Positions 7,126 through 13,516 of a stretch of 13,516 bases of DNA are shown piece by piece. The notes beneath the pieces were generated by a model. The model did no database searches and had not been told where the DNA came from. It saw only the letters and a list, made by a program, of their open reading frames with translations. The translations under genes and the position numbers were made by a program. This DNA is from Nitrospira sp. (GTDB lineage: Bacteria; Nitrospirota; Nitrospiria; Nitrospirales; Nitrospiraceae): assembly GCA_015904055.1 (NCBI GenBank), contig JABMDE010000024.1:63093-76608 (forward strand), in the 5' to 3' direction. How positions within the stretch are numbered: the first letter of the stretch is position 1; each line of letters starts with the position of its first letter.

Positions 7126-7461
7126 CTAGTGGCGTTGTGCATCCAACATACTAGCTTCAGCTATGTAACCAAAGAGATAGGGGATACTGCCGCCAAGAGT
7201 ATAGACCGGACGATTGACCCCATAATCGAAGGCATGGCCCAATGGGTGTGAAATGAATCCAATCTGACGAAGCGGATGGTCATTGATGGCCGATCCGGCA
7301 GTTGGATTTGAATAGACCAACGCGGTGCTATCCAGAATGTTGTACATGCTTGTGGGAGGCCTGTATTCCTTGTCACCCGCGCTCTGTTGACCGGTGGTTG
7401 CACAACCAGTTGCCACCATCGTCGCCATCGCAATACCGACAGCCCACGACATCGCTCTCAT
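7126..7461 (-). CDS. Small predicted lipoprotein, function unknown
   Basis: I do not recognise the family. The 111-aa product starts at the ATG at 7461, with GAGGT six bases upstream; an in-frame ATG nine codons earlier lacks this site. Residues 1-19 form a signal peptide ending ATGC with Cys20 as the likely lipidation site. The mature part has Tyr-, Gly- and Pro-rich stretches (such as HPLGHAFDYGVNRPVYTLGG) and no obvious membrane helix or catalytic motif. It ends in a strong terminator and is monocistronic by appearance. It may be an envelope protein; nothing in the context assigns a role. Confidence 0.7.
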   Translation of the reverse strand: MRAMSWAVGIAMATMVATGCATTGQQSAGDKEYRPPTSMYNILDSTALVYSNPTAGSAINDHPLRQIGFISHPLGHAFDYGVNRPVYTLGGSIPYLFGYIAEASMLDAQRH

Positions 7462-7633
7462 GGTATTACCTCGCTTGGTTTGGTCCACATCCAGACCACC
7501 GATTCAGTCTTGTAAAATGATAGGCGACGTGTAGCCGACACCCCCCGTTCTGTCCAGAATTCACGGAGATTCGAGATTCCTATGGAAATTGCTGCGTTGG
7601 AGGACAGGGAATGTGGCACCGGCAGGGAACACA

Positions 7634-7708
7634 TGGTGGGCGATACAGGTATCGAACCTGTGGCCTCTTCCGTGTGAAGGAAGCGCTCTACCACTGAGCT
7701 AATCGCCC
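7634..7708 (-). tRNA. tRNA-Val (anticodon CAC)
   Basis: On the minus strand, acceptor GGGCGAT pairs with ATCGCCC, followed by discriminator A and an encoded CCA (7634-7636). The D stem is GCTC/GAGC, anticodon stem CTTCC/GGAAG encloses TTCACAC with anticodon CAC, and the T arm is ACAGG-TTCGATA-CCTGT. It reads GUG codons. Its 5' end, not its 3' end, faces the integrase gene, so it is not an ordinary 3'-end attachment site for the neighbouring insert. Confidence 0.96.
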
Positions 7709-7710
7709 CG

Positions 7711-7817
7711 AATAAATACCCTAATTTACCTTATTTTACAATGGCTTATAGATACTTACCGGCTTAGAGTACAGTTAGAGTATTTTTATTTAACTTTCAT
7801 TATACTCTGATGCCAAT
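7711..7817 (+). promoter_or_regulatory. AT-rich integrase leader with AGAGTA half-sites
   Basis: This stretch is markedly more AT-rich than the flanking genes. TTAGAGTA occurs at 7764-7771 and 7775-7782 (11 bp apart), and the inverse TATACTCT lies at 7801-7808, so AGAGTAT (7777-7783) and ATACTCT (7802-7808) are an inverted pair. TATACT at 7801-7806 could serve as a -10 for the integrase, giving a very short leader, but no good -35 is seen. The sites could bind the integrase or a regulator. Confidence 0.35.
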
Positions 7818-9005
7818 ATGCCACGGATTGTCGAAATTCACAAGAGACGTGATGGGCGTCTTCACATCATTCGCCACGACGGGAGCAAGGTCTGGTTATG
7901 GCGGGCGTTTTTTGACGGCAGGTATTACGTCAAATCCACAAAAGAGACCACCCTCCGAACCGCCATCCAAGTTGCCGAGGAAGCCTACGACGGTCTTCGA
8001 TTCGGTCGTAAAACAGGAATCCCGGTTCACGCCAAGATCTGGGATGAGGCGACACGGGGAATGTTGGAAGAGCAACAAGCCAGCGTGGCAGTCAACGATC
8101 GTGCCCCAGGTCACGCTAGAGACTATGAGACAAAACTCAGAGTCTTGGACCGATTCTTTGAAGGTAAAGCACTCCACGCCATTACGGCTGACCTCCTTGA
8201 ACGCTATAAAGCGTGGCGAATCAGCGAGTCCCAAACAAACACAAAGTTCTTTCGAAACAAAGTCATCTCGATGAAAACCCTCCATCAAGACTTTATCGTA
8301 ATCCGCCAAACGCTGAAATACGCCCGGCGAAAAGGGTGGATTTCCACTCTGCCAGAAATGCCACAAATCAGGGTCAAAGCTGTTGCCCGTCCGTGGTTTT
8401 CCCGTGAGGATTACCGCAAGCTCCTCAAAGTAAGTCGGGACCGCATCAAGCGAAGCACGAACCTCAACGAAAAACACGCCAGACAAGAACTCCACGACTA
8501 CATCATCTTCCTCACGCATACCGGTGTTCGAATCGGTGAGGCACAAGGTATTCGTCGCAAGGACCTCAAAATGTGGGAAGGGAATAGTCACTCGATCAAA
8601 GACCGGTGCTTCATTCAAGTCAGCGGAAAAACTGGTGCCCGGGAATGCGTTGGGATGTGGGGGGCAGTCCGTGTAGTGGAGCGCATCCATCTACGCCGTG
8701 AACTACACCCGACCGACAAACTGTTTCCAACCCACAATCCTAGACAGTTTGTTGATCTTCTCAACGAAGCGAATTTACGGTTCGACTCAGAGGGCAAACG
8801 ACGAGACCTCAAGAGTCTGCGCCACACCTTTATTATGTTTCGAATGCTGGAAGGGGTCGACATTTTCTTGCTGGCGGTAAATTGTGGGACGAGTGTAAAA
8901 ATCATCCACCAACATTATGGCAAGCATCTAACCGCACGAATGAAATCAGACGAACTGGTCAAACTAACCGTGAACGCCAAACAACTCTCACGATACGAAG
9001 GCTAA
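7818..9005 (+). CDS. Tyrosine recombinase/integrase, atypical catalytic boxes
   Basis: Site-specific recombinase of the phage-integrase (lambda Int/XerC) superfamily, 395 aa. Residues about 1-90 resemble an arm or AP2-like N-terminal domain, 95-180 a SAM-like core-binding domain, and 190-390 the catalytic domain. Visible catalytic residues are Arg238 (THTGVRIGEA), Lys271 (SGKTG), Arg335 in KSLRHTF, and Tyr367 (HQHYGK). Box II has Lys332 where His is usual, and the later His/Trp position is Thr358 in NCGTSVK, a pattern I associate with some phage-type integrases. No Shine-Dalgarno is visible before the ATG at 7818. It is the only recombination gene in the insert; no excisionase, phage or plasmid genes accompany it. 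It is probably a remnant of a larger integrated element. Confidence 0.9.
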   Translation: MPRIVEIHKRRDGRLHIIRHDGSKVWLWRAFFDGRYYVKSTKETTLRTAIQVAEEAYDGLRFGRKTGIPVHAKIWDEATRGMLEEQQASVAVNDRAPGHARDYETKLRVLDRFFEGKALHAITADLLERYKAWRISESQTNTKFFRNKVISMKTLHQDFIVIRQTLKYARRKGWISTLPEMPQIRVKAVARPWFSREDYRKLLKVSRDRIKRSTNLNEKHARQELHDYIIFLTHTGVRIGEAQGIRRKDLKMWEGNSHSIKDRCFIQVSGKTGARECVGMWGAVRVVERIHLRRELHPTDKLFPTHNPRQFVDLLNEANLRFDSEGKRRDLKSLRHTFIMFRMLEGVDIFLLAVNCGTSVKIIHQHYGKHLTARMKSDELVKLTVNAKQLSRYEG

Positions 9006-9245
9006 CCCTCGTCAAGCACCGTTTCACGATGAAAGAGTTCCCTGTTACTCCTTCGCAGCCCCCCTCTTAATACCCCTCTCCCACGTATCCAGTTCCGTTC
9101 CAAACTCGTTCTGTAATGAAGCTGGGCAAAACCCTACTCCTTCAGGAGTCCCACACGCCTGAGCCCTGCCAACATCTTTGCGTTTTTCTCTAAAAAGCGC
9201 ATACTTCCTACCTCTCTCCCCGTCTTTTCTCATGGAGGTTTGTTG

Positions 9246-9635
9246 ATGACACGTCGATACGTACTTCTGGCACTGTTGCTGATGGGTGGAGTGTTTGTCA
9301 CTAATCCTGCGTGGGCAGCATCGTCTACTGCGATACAGCAATGGAAGGCAGAATGCGATAAAGGGAGTGCGGACGGGTGTTTCAATCTCGGTCTGATGTA
9401 TGCCACCGGTCAGGGCGTGAAACAGGATTTCTTTCAAGCCGTGGACCTCTACCGCAAAGCCTGTGATGGAGGGAGTGCGGCAGGGTGTCTCAATCTCGGT
9501 GGGATGTATCAGAATGGTCAAGGCGTGAAACAGGATTTCTTTCAAGCCGTGGACCTCTACTGCGTATTCCGACCCAAGCCGGCCACTGATTCCGACGCAA
9601 GTCGGCCACCCATTCCGACGGAACGCGGCCACTGA
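9246..9635 (+). CDS. Exported Sel1-repeat protein, 3' end truncated
   Basis: Small secreted or periplasmic solenoid protein (129 aa). The ATG at 9246 is six bases after GGAGGT (9234-9239); an in-frame TTG at 9240 directly abuts that site and is less likely. Residues 1-24 form a signal peptide ending AWA before AS. Sel1-type repeats of 36 aa follow ([20 protein letters not shown] and [20 protein letters not shown]), with paired cysteines typical of Cys-rich Sel1 proteins. The pattern stops abruptly after AVDLY at 9560. The last 24 residues come from the 23-bp repeat block and are not Sel1-like, so the original gene was longer and lost its 3' part. Sel1 proteins often mediate protein contacts; the partner is unknown. 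Confidence 0.7.
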   Translation: MTRRYVLLALLLMGGVFVTNPAWAASSTAIQQWKAECDKGSADGCFNLGLMYATGQGVKQDFFQAVDLYRKACDGGSAAGCLNLGGMYQNGQGVKQDFFQAVDLYCVFRPKPATDSDASRPPIPTERGH

Positions 9636-9657
9636 TTCCGACCGGAAGTCGGCCACT
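9561..9657. mobile_element. Solo terminal repeat block, probable IS21-family end
   Basis: ATTCCGAC recurs at 9566, 9589, 9612 and 9635, an exact 23-bp period. Each copy is followed about seven bases later by GGCCAC (9581, 9604, 9627, 9651). The block begins with TGCGTATTCCG exactly where the Sel1 repeat breaks off and ends just before trmFO. IS21-family elements carry several such repeats at each end as transposase-binding sites and often start with TG. No istA or istB gene and no second end are present, so this would be a one-ended remnant. Family assignment is from memory of end structure. Confidence 0.55.
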
Positions 9658-9679
9658 TTTGGCAAGGATGGTCGATCGC

Positions 9680-10996
9680 ATGAGAGATGACATCGTCATC
9701 GTGGGTGGTGGTCTGGCTGGATCGGAAGCGGCCTGGCAGGCGGCAAACCGTGGCGCCAGAGTCACGCTCTATGAGATGCGCCCGAAGGAAATGACGAAGG
9801 CGCACAAAACCGGCGGCTTGGCCGAACTCGTCTGCTCAAATTCGTTGGGGTCGATCGATCCACACAACGCGCCCGGCGTACTCAAGGAAGAAATGCGCCG
9901 GCTGGGCTCCCTGATTATCGCCTCAGCCGAACAATCCAAAGTTCCGGCCGGATCGGCACTGGCAGTCGATCGTGATCAATTCTCGTCGACCATTACCCGG
10001 ACGTTGGAAAGCCACCCGAATATCAGAATTCTTCACGAGGAGATCGCCGACATCCCCACCGACTGTATCTGCATCGTAGCCACCGGTCCGTTGACGTCCG
10101 ATGCACTCTCCCAGGCCATTCGCGGCGTGACCCAATCGCAGCATCTCTATTTCTTCGATGCCATCTCACCGATCATCGACGCAGACTCGATCGATATGGA
10201 TATCGTCTTCCGTGCCTCCCGCTACGACAAAGGCTCCGACGATTATCTTAACTGTCCCATGACAGAGGAACAGTACAATACCTTCTATGACGCGATCCTT
10301 GCAGCCGAAAAGGTGCAGCCCAAGGACTTTGAGAAAACGCCCTATTTTGAGGCCTGCATCCCGATCGAGGTCATGGCAGAGCGCGGTCGTCACACCATGC
10401 AGTTCGGGCCACTCAAACCGGTCGGTTTGGCAGATCCCCGAACCGGCCTGCGGCCCGCCGCCGTCGTACAACTGCGAACCGAGAATGTGCATCGTACCTG
10501 TTACAACCTGGTTGGATTTCAGACCAAGCTCACGTATCCGGAACAAAAACGCGTCTTCCGCCTGATTCCAGGTTTGGAACGTGCGGAGTTTCTGCGCTAT
10601 GGAAGCTTACATCGCAATACCTTTATCAACTCGCCCCAGTTACTCACCACCACGCTGCAATTCAAAGCCCGCAACACGTTGTTCTTCGCAGGGCAATTGG
10701 TCGGCGTGGAGGGCTATACCGAATCGGCGGCGATGGGTGGCCTGGCCGGCATCAATGCGGTGCGGGTCTTGAACGGGGAACCGACGGTGACGCCTCCGCC
10801 GACGACGGCGCATGGATGTCTGGTCGCTCACGTAGCGCTGTCCGATCCCCGCCACTTTCAGCCGATGAACACGAATTTTGGCCTGTTTCCTCCCTTGTCC
10901 AGCACGCCGAGGGACAAAGAAATGAAACGGCGTTTGATTGCCCAACGAGCGCTTGAGGACTTTGCATCATGGAAGACGCAATCCGGGCTTTCATGA
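9680..10996 (+). CDS. trmFO: Folate/FAD-dependent tRNA (uracil-54-C5) methyltransferase TrmFO
   Basis: Makes ribothymidine at position 54 of the tRNA T loop, using methylenetetrahydrofolate as carbon donor and FAD as reductant. The N-terminal dinucleotide-binding motif [16 protein letters not shown] (5-20) and the segment [10 protein letters not shown] (49-58) are diagnostic. C52 and C226 (in [10 protein letters not shown]) match the two functional cysteines of the family. The C-terminal part has [17 protein letters not shown], typical of the GidA/TrmFO fold. Length is 438 aa from the ATG at 9680, which places the motif as in homologs. In-frame TTG (9659) and ATG (9668) starts are possible but less likely. 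AAGG at 9664-9667 is a distant ribosome-binding candidate. It starts about 23 bp after the IS-like repeat block and overlaps xerC by 28 bp. Confidence 0.95.
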   Translation: MRDDIVIVGGGLAGSEAAWQAANRGARVTLYEMRPKEMTKAHKTGGLAELVCSNSLGSIDPHNAPGVLKEEMRRLGSLIIASAEQSKVPAGSALAVDRDQFSSTITRTLESHPNIRILHEEIADIPTDCICIVATGPLTSDALSQAIRGVTQSQHLYFFDAISPIIDADSIDMDIVFRASRYDKGSDDYLNCPMTEEQYNTFYDAILAAEKVQPKDFEKTPYFEACIPIEVMAERGRHTMQFGPLKPVGLADPRTGLRPAAVVQLRTENVHRTCYNLVGFQTKLTYPEQKRVFRLIPGLERAEFLRYGSLHRNTFINSPQLLTTTLQFKARNTLFFAGQLVGVEGYTESAAMGGLAGINAVRVLNGEPTVTPPPTTAHGCLVAHVALSDPRHFQPMNTNFGLFPPLSSTPRDKEMKRRLIAQRALEDFASWKTQSGLS

Positions 10997-11910
10997 ACTT
11001 TCTTGAAGTCGAGCGAAATGCATCGGGTGAGACCATTCGCAATTACCGGTCGGATCTCCGGCAGTTGACCGCATTTCTCTCTGAAATAAGCCACGCATCA
11101 CGTTCGATTCGAGCAGACCATGTCACGGCTGAAGATATCCGGGCGTACCTTCACCGGTTGGATCGAAAAGGTGAGAAAGCCTCATCCCTGGCGAGAAAGC
11201 TGGCTGTCGTACGGAGTTTCTACCGATTTCTTCTGCGTGAAGGATCGGTACAGAAGAATCCGGCGGATGATATCCGGAGCCCCAAACTGCCCAAACCGCT
11301 TCCACGCGTTCTGGCCAAGGACGACGCCGGAGCCTTGATGGAATTTCCTGAGGGCCAGTCTCCTCTGTCCTTGCGCGATCGCGCTCTGCTTGAAACATTG
11401 TATTCCACCGGCGCCCGTGTCAGTGAAGCCGTGGGGATCAACGTCGGTGATCTCGATGAGGGTGAAGGGCTTGTCCATCTGAGAGGCAAGGGCCGGAAGG
11501 AACGAGTGATTCCGATCGGTGATGTCGCAACTCAAGCAATCCGCGCGTATCGTCAATCACTGGGGTCTGAATCTCACGAACAACGCCTCGCCGCTCCTCT
11601 GTTTTTGAATCATCGTGGAGGCAGGCTTACCACACGGAGCGTGGCCCGAATCGTGTCTCGATACTCCAGCCGCCTTGCCGGCGGAGCCGTCAGTCCGCAT
11701 GCCCTGCGGCATTCCTACGCAACCCATCTGCTCGATGAGGGCGCGGACCTCCGGTCGATTCAAGAGATGCTCGGACATGCGTCACTCAGCACCACACAAA
11801 AATATACGCATCTGGCCGGCGATCGCCTGGCTGCCGTGTACGACCATGCCCACCCGCGGGCGCGTTCGGTCACAACCGCTCTGCCGCGAAAGGATCCGAA
11901 GCCGTCATGA
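10969..11910 (+). CDS. xerC: Tyrosine recombinase XerC
   Basis: Chromosome-dimer resolution recombinase acting with XerD at dif. The product is 313 aa with all catalytic residues: R150 (STGARVSEA), K174 (RGKGRKE), H244 and R247 ([10 protein letters not shown]), H270 (EMLGHASL), Y279 (TQKYTHL). The N-terminal SAM-like domain has [16 protein letters not shown]. The ATG at 10969, inside the trmFO end, has GAGGA nine bases upstream and restores the full first helix; an ATG at 10993 (ATGA overlap with trmFO) would shorten it. It sits in the trmFO-xerC-hslVU order also seen in Bacillus. It is clearly distinct from the integrase at 7818-9005. Confidence 0.94.
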   Translation: MEDAIRAFMNFLEVERNASGETIRNYRSDLRQLTAFLSEISHASRSIRADHVTAEDIRAYLHRLDRKGEKASSLARKLAVVRSFYRFLLREGSVQKNPADDIRSPKLPKPLPRVLAKDDAGALMEFPEGQSPLSLRDRALLETLYSTGARVSEAVGINVGDLDEGEGLVHLRGKGRKERVIPIGDVATQAIRAYRQSLGSESHEQRLAAPLFLNHRGGRLTTRSVARIVSRYSSRLAGGAVSPHALRHSYATHLLDEGADLRSIQEMLGHASLSTTQKYTHLAGDRLAAVYDHAHPRARSVTTALPRKDPKPS

Positions 11911-12443
11911 TCATTCGATCCACCACCGTTCTGTGCGTCCGCCGGGCCGGACGAGTCGCCATGGGCTGCGACGGCCAGGTGACCGTCGGCACAACCGTGA
12001 TGAAGCACAATGCCAAAAAGCTGCGGCGTCTCCATCACGAGCAAGTCCTCGCCGGCTTTGCCGGGGCCACTGCGGATGCCTTCACGCTTTTCGAAAAGTT
12101 CGAAGCCAAGCTGGAAGAGCACCGGGGCAACCTGACGAGGGCGGCGGTCGAACTCGCCAAGGACTGGCGGACCGACCGTGTCTTGCGCCGGTTGGAAGCG
12201 CTGCTGGCCGTGGCCGGCCTGGAACAGTCGTTCCTGATTTCCGGAACCGGCGATGTCGTAGAGCCGGAAGACGGCATCCTGGCAATCGGCTCCGGTGGAC
12301 CCTATGCCCTGGCTGCAGCCAGGGCGCTCCTGGGACAATCTCAACTCGACGCGACTGCCATCGTTACTGAAGCGATGAAGATTGCCGGCGCCATCGATAT
12401 CTATACCAACCAACAGATCACCGTCGAGGAACTCCAAGGGTAA
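11907..12443 (+). CDS. hslV: ATP-dependent protease subunit HslV
   Basis: Proteolytic core of the HslUV (ClpYQ) complex, an N-terminal-threonine peptidase related to proteasome beta subunits, acting in the cytoplasm. The product is 178 aa. TTVLCVRR aligns with the mature start of E. coli HslV, so T6 is the probable nucleophile after removal of [34 protein letters not shown] and [16 protein letters not shown] are family signatures. It overlaps the xerC stop by 4 bp (ATGA) and is followed by hslU nine bases after its own stop. Confidence 0.96.
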   Translation: MIIRSTTVLCVRRAGRVAMGCDGQVTVGTTVMKHNAKKLRRLHHEQVLAGFAGATADAFTLFEKFEAKLEEHRGNLTRAAVELAKDWRTDRVLRRLEALLAVAGLEQSFLISGTGDVVEPEDGILAIGSGGPYALAAARALLGQSQLDATAIVTEAMKIAGAIDIYTNQQITVEELQG

Positions 12444-12452
12444 ACAAGAAAT

Positions 12453-13516
12453 ATGACACACCCGGCAACCGACCCAGAGCCGCTGAATCTCAATAACCTG
12501 ACACCCCGCCAGATCGTGGAAGAGCTCAATCGCTACGTGATCGGCCAAAAGGACGCGAAGCGGATGGTGGCGATCGCGCTCCGCAATCGTTGGCGCCGAC
12601 AACAGCTGTCTCCTGATTTACGCGACGAGGTGATGCCGAAAAACATCATCATGATCGGCCCGACCGGAGTGGGAAAAACGGAGATCGCCAGACGGTTGGC
12701 CAAGCTGGCTCAAGCTCCGTTCATCAAGGTCGAGGCTTCGAAATTCACCGAGGTCGGCTATGTCGGCCGGGATGTGGAATCCATCATTCGCGATTTGACC
12801 GAACTGGCCATCAACATGGTGAAAACCCACCGCCTTGAAGCGGTTCAGCACAAGGCCGAGCAACATGGAGAAGAGCGTCTGCTCGATCTCCTCTTGCCGC
12901 CCCCTCCGCCTCGACCAGGATTTACGGAAAGCACCGGTGAGACCGCCACATCGACTCCCCATGATTCACACGAAACCACCAGATCGAAACTGCGTCTCCA
13001 ACTTCGAGAAGGCAAACTCGACGAGCGGACCGTCGAGCTGGAGACCCAGGAGCGACGCCTGCCGGTCGGTGTCATCTCCAACGCCGGCGGGCTTGACGAA
13101 CTGGAAGGCAATTTGCGGGACATGTTGGGCGGGATGTTCCAGGGTAAGAAAAAGAAGCGGCTGATGAAAGTGCCGGAGGCGCTGAAGCACCTCGCCCAGG
13201 AGGAAGCGCAGAAACTCATCGACATGGACGACGCCGTGCGTGAGGCCATCGCCAAGGTCGAGCAAGCCGGGATTGTGTTCCTCGACGAAATCGACAAAAT
13301 CGCCGGACGGGAACGGACGGCCGGACCCGACGTCTCGCGGGAAGGCGTCCAGCGCGATTTGCTCCCGATTGTCGAAGGCTGCACGGTGACGACCAAACAC
13401 GGGCCGGTTCTGACCGATCACATTCTCTTCATCGCCGCGGGAGCCTTTCACGTGGCCAAGCCGTCCGACCTGATTCCGGAGCTCCAAGGGCGCTTTCCAA
13501 TACGAGTCGAACTGAG
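12453..13516 (+). CDS. hslU: HslU, ATPase subunit of HslUV protease (3' end outside window)
   Basis: AAA+ unfoldase that feeds substrates to HslV. 354 codons are present and the frame is open at the window end, so the gene is partial; family members are about 440-460 aa. Visible elements: [17 protein letters not shown] near the start, Walker A GPTGVGKT (69-76), pore segment GYVGRD (102-107), a charged insertion (I) domain from about 125 to 240 with a Pro-rich stretch (149-155), Walker B IVFLDEID (274-281), and [12 protein letters not shown] at the end. The ATG at 12453 lies nine bases after the hslV stop; AAGGG at 12436-12440 is a weak, distant ribosome-binding candidate, so coupling with hslV is likely. 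Confidence 0.96.
   Translation, partial: MTHPATDPEPLNLNNLTPRQIVEELNRYVIGQKDAKRMVAIALRNRWRRQQLSPDLRDEVMPKNIIMIGPTGVGKTEIARRLAKLAQAPFIKVEASKFTEVGYVGRDVESIIRDLTELAINMVKTHRLEAVQHKAEQHGEERLLDLLLPPPPPRPGFTESTGETATSTPHDSHETTRSKLRLQLREGKLDERTVELETQERRLPVGVISNAGGLDELEGNLRDMLGGMFQGKKKKRLMKVPEALKHLAQEEAQKLIDMDDAVREAIAKVEQAGIVFLDEIDKIAGRERTAGPDVSREGVQRDLLPIVEGCTVTTKHGPVLTDHILFIAAGAFHVAKPSDLIPELQGRFPIRVEL

Noticed and set aside
7634..7708. tRNA-Val as the attachment site of the integrase element
   Set aside because: The integrase faces the tRNA 5' end and no repeat of tRNA sequence was seen to the right of the insert, so the claim is unsupported.
7896..8690. 264-codon open frame on the minus strand inside the integrase gene
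   Set aside because: It is fully antisense to a well-supported integrase, has no recognisable motif and no ribosome-binding site; it is a shadow of the coding strand.
9136..9149. Palindrome ACTCCT-TC-AGGAGT between integrase and Sel1 gene as a terminator
   Set aside because: A two-base loop is too small for this hairpin as drawn and no T run follows on either strand.
9566..9656. CRISPR-like array (four regularly spaced repeats)
   Set aside because: The 23-bp period leaves no room for spacers, the intervening bases are themselves similar, and no cas gene is nearby; an IS terminal repeat block fits better.
9045..9665. 206-codon minus-strand frame across the Sel1 gene and repeat block
   Set aside because: Its internal repeats simply mirror the Sel1 DNA repeats and its start lies in the IS-like block; no independent evidence of coding.

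Overview
The window reads as a mostly housekeeping stretch of chromosome from a moderately GC-rich Gram-negative bacterium. Gene content, two predicted lipoproteins and the general look of the proteins suggest a Nitrospira-like member of the Nitrospirota. That placement is an inference from protein character and was not tested by any search.

Left part (1-2450). A long TatA/TatB-type protein (21-830, +) faces two tandem PilZ-domain paralogs on the minus strand (1632-2009 then 1038-1589). A tRNA-Ser(GGA) gene (1980-2069, +) overlaps the 5' end of the upstream PilZ gene in antisense, and is followed by a clear intrinsic terminator. The signal recognition particle RNA (about 2253-2348, +) comes next. 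Between it and dnaX lies an imperfect array of 7-bp repeats in inverted orientation.

Central core (2450-5738, +). dnaX (tau/gamma clamp-loader subunit), ybaB/ebfC and recR form the classic tightly packed replication/recombination operon. It is followed, from its own extended -10 promoter, by a DksA/TraR-type zinc-finger protein with a basic N-terminal tail. Two minus-strand lipoprotein genes (a TPR protein at 5845-6993 and a small protein at 7126-7461) are separated by an intrinsic terminator. A tRNA-Val(CAC) lies at 7634-7708 (minus).

Accessory insert (about 7711-9660, +). An AT-rich spacer leads into a tyrosine integrase (7818-9005) with non-canonical catalytic boxes, then a small exported Sel1-repeat protein whose third repeat breaks off exactly where four 23-bp-period repeats begin (9561-9657). 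These repeats resemble the multiple terminal repeats of an IS21-family insertion sequence whose transposase genes are gone. They abut trmFO directly.

Right part (9680-13516, +). trmFO, xerC, hslV and hslU (cut by the window end) overlap or are closely spaced and look like one operon, in the same order as the Bacillus trmFO-xerC-hslVU cluster. topA, which precedes trmFO in that cluster, is absent here, so the insert or IS-mediated deletion may have replaced the original upstream region.

I found no clearly new defence or metabolic system. The most interesting signals are the IS-end/Sel1/trmFO junction, the tRNA-Ser/PilZ overlap, the GxGxxG variant of the PilZ signature, the heptamer array upstream of dnaX, and a second TatA-like amphipathic segment in the Tat protein.
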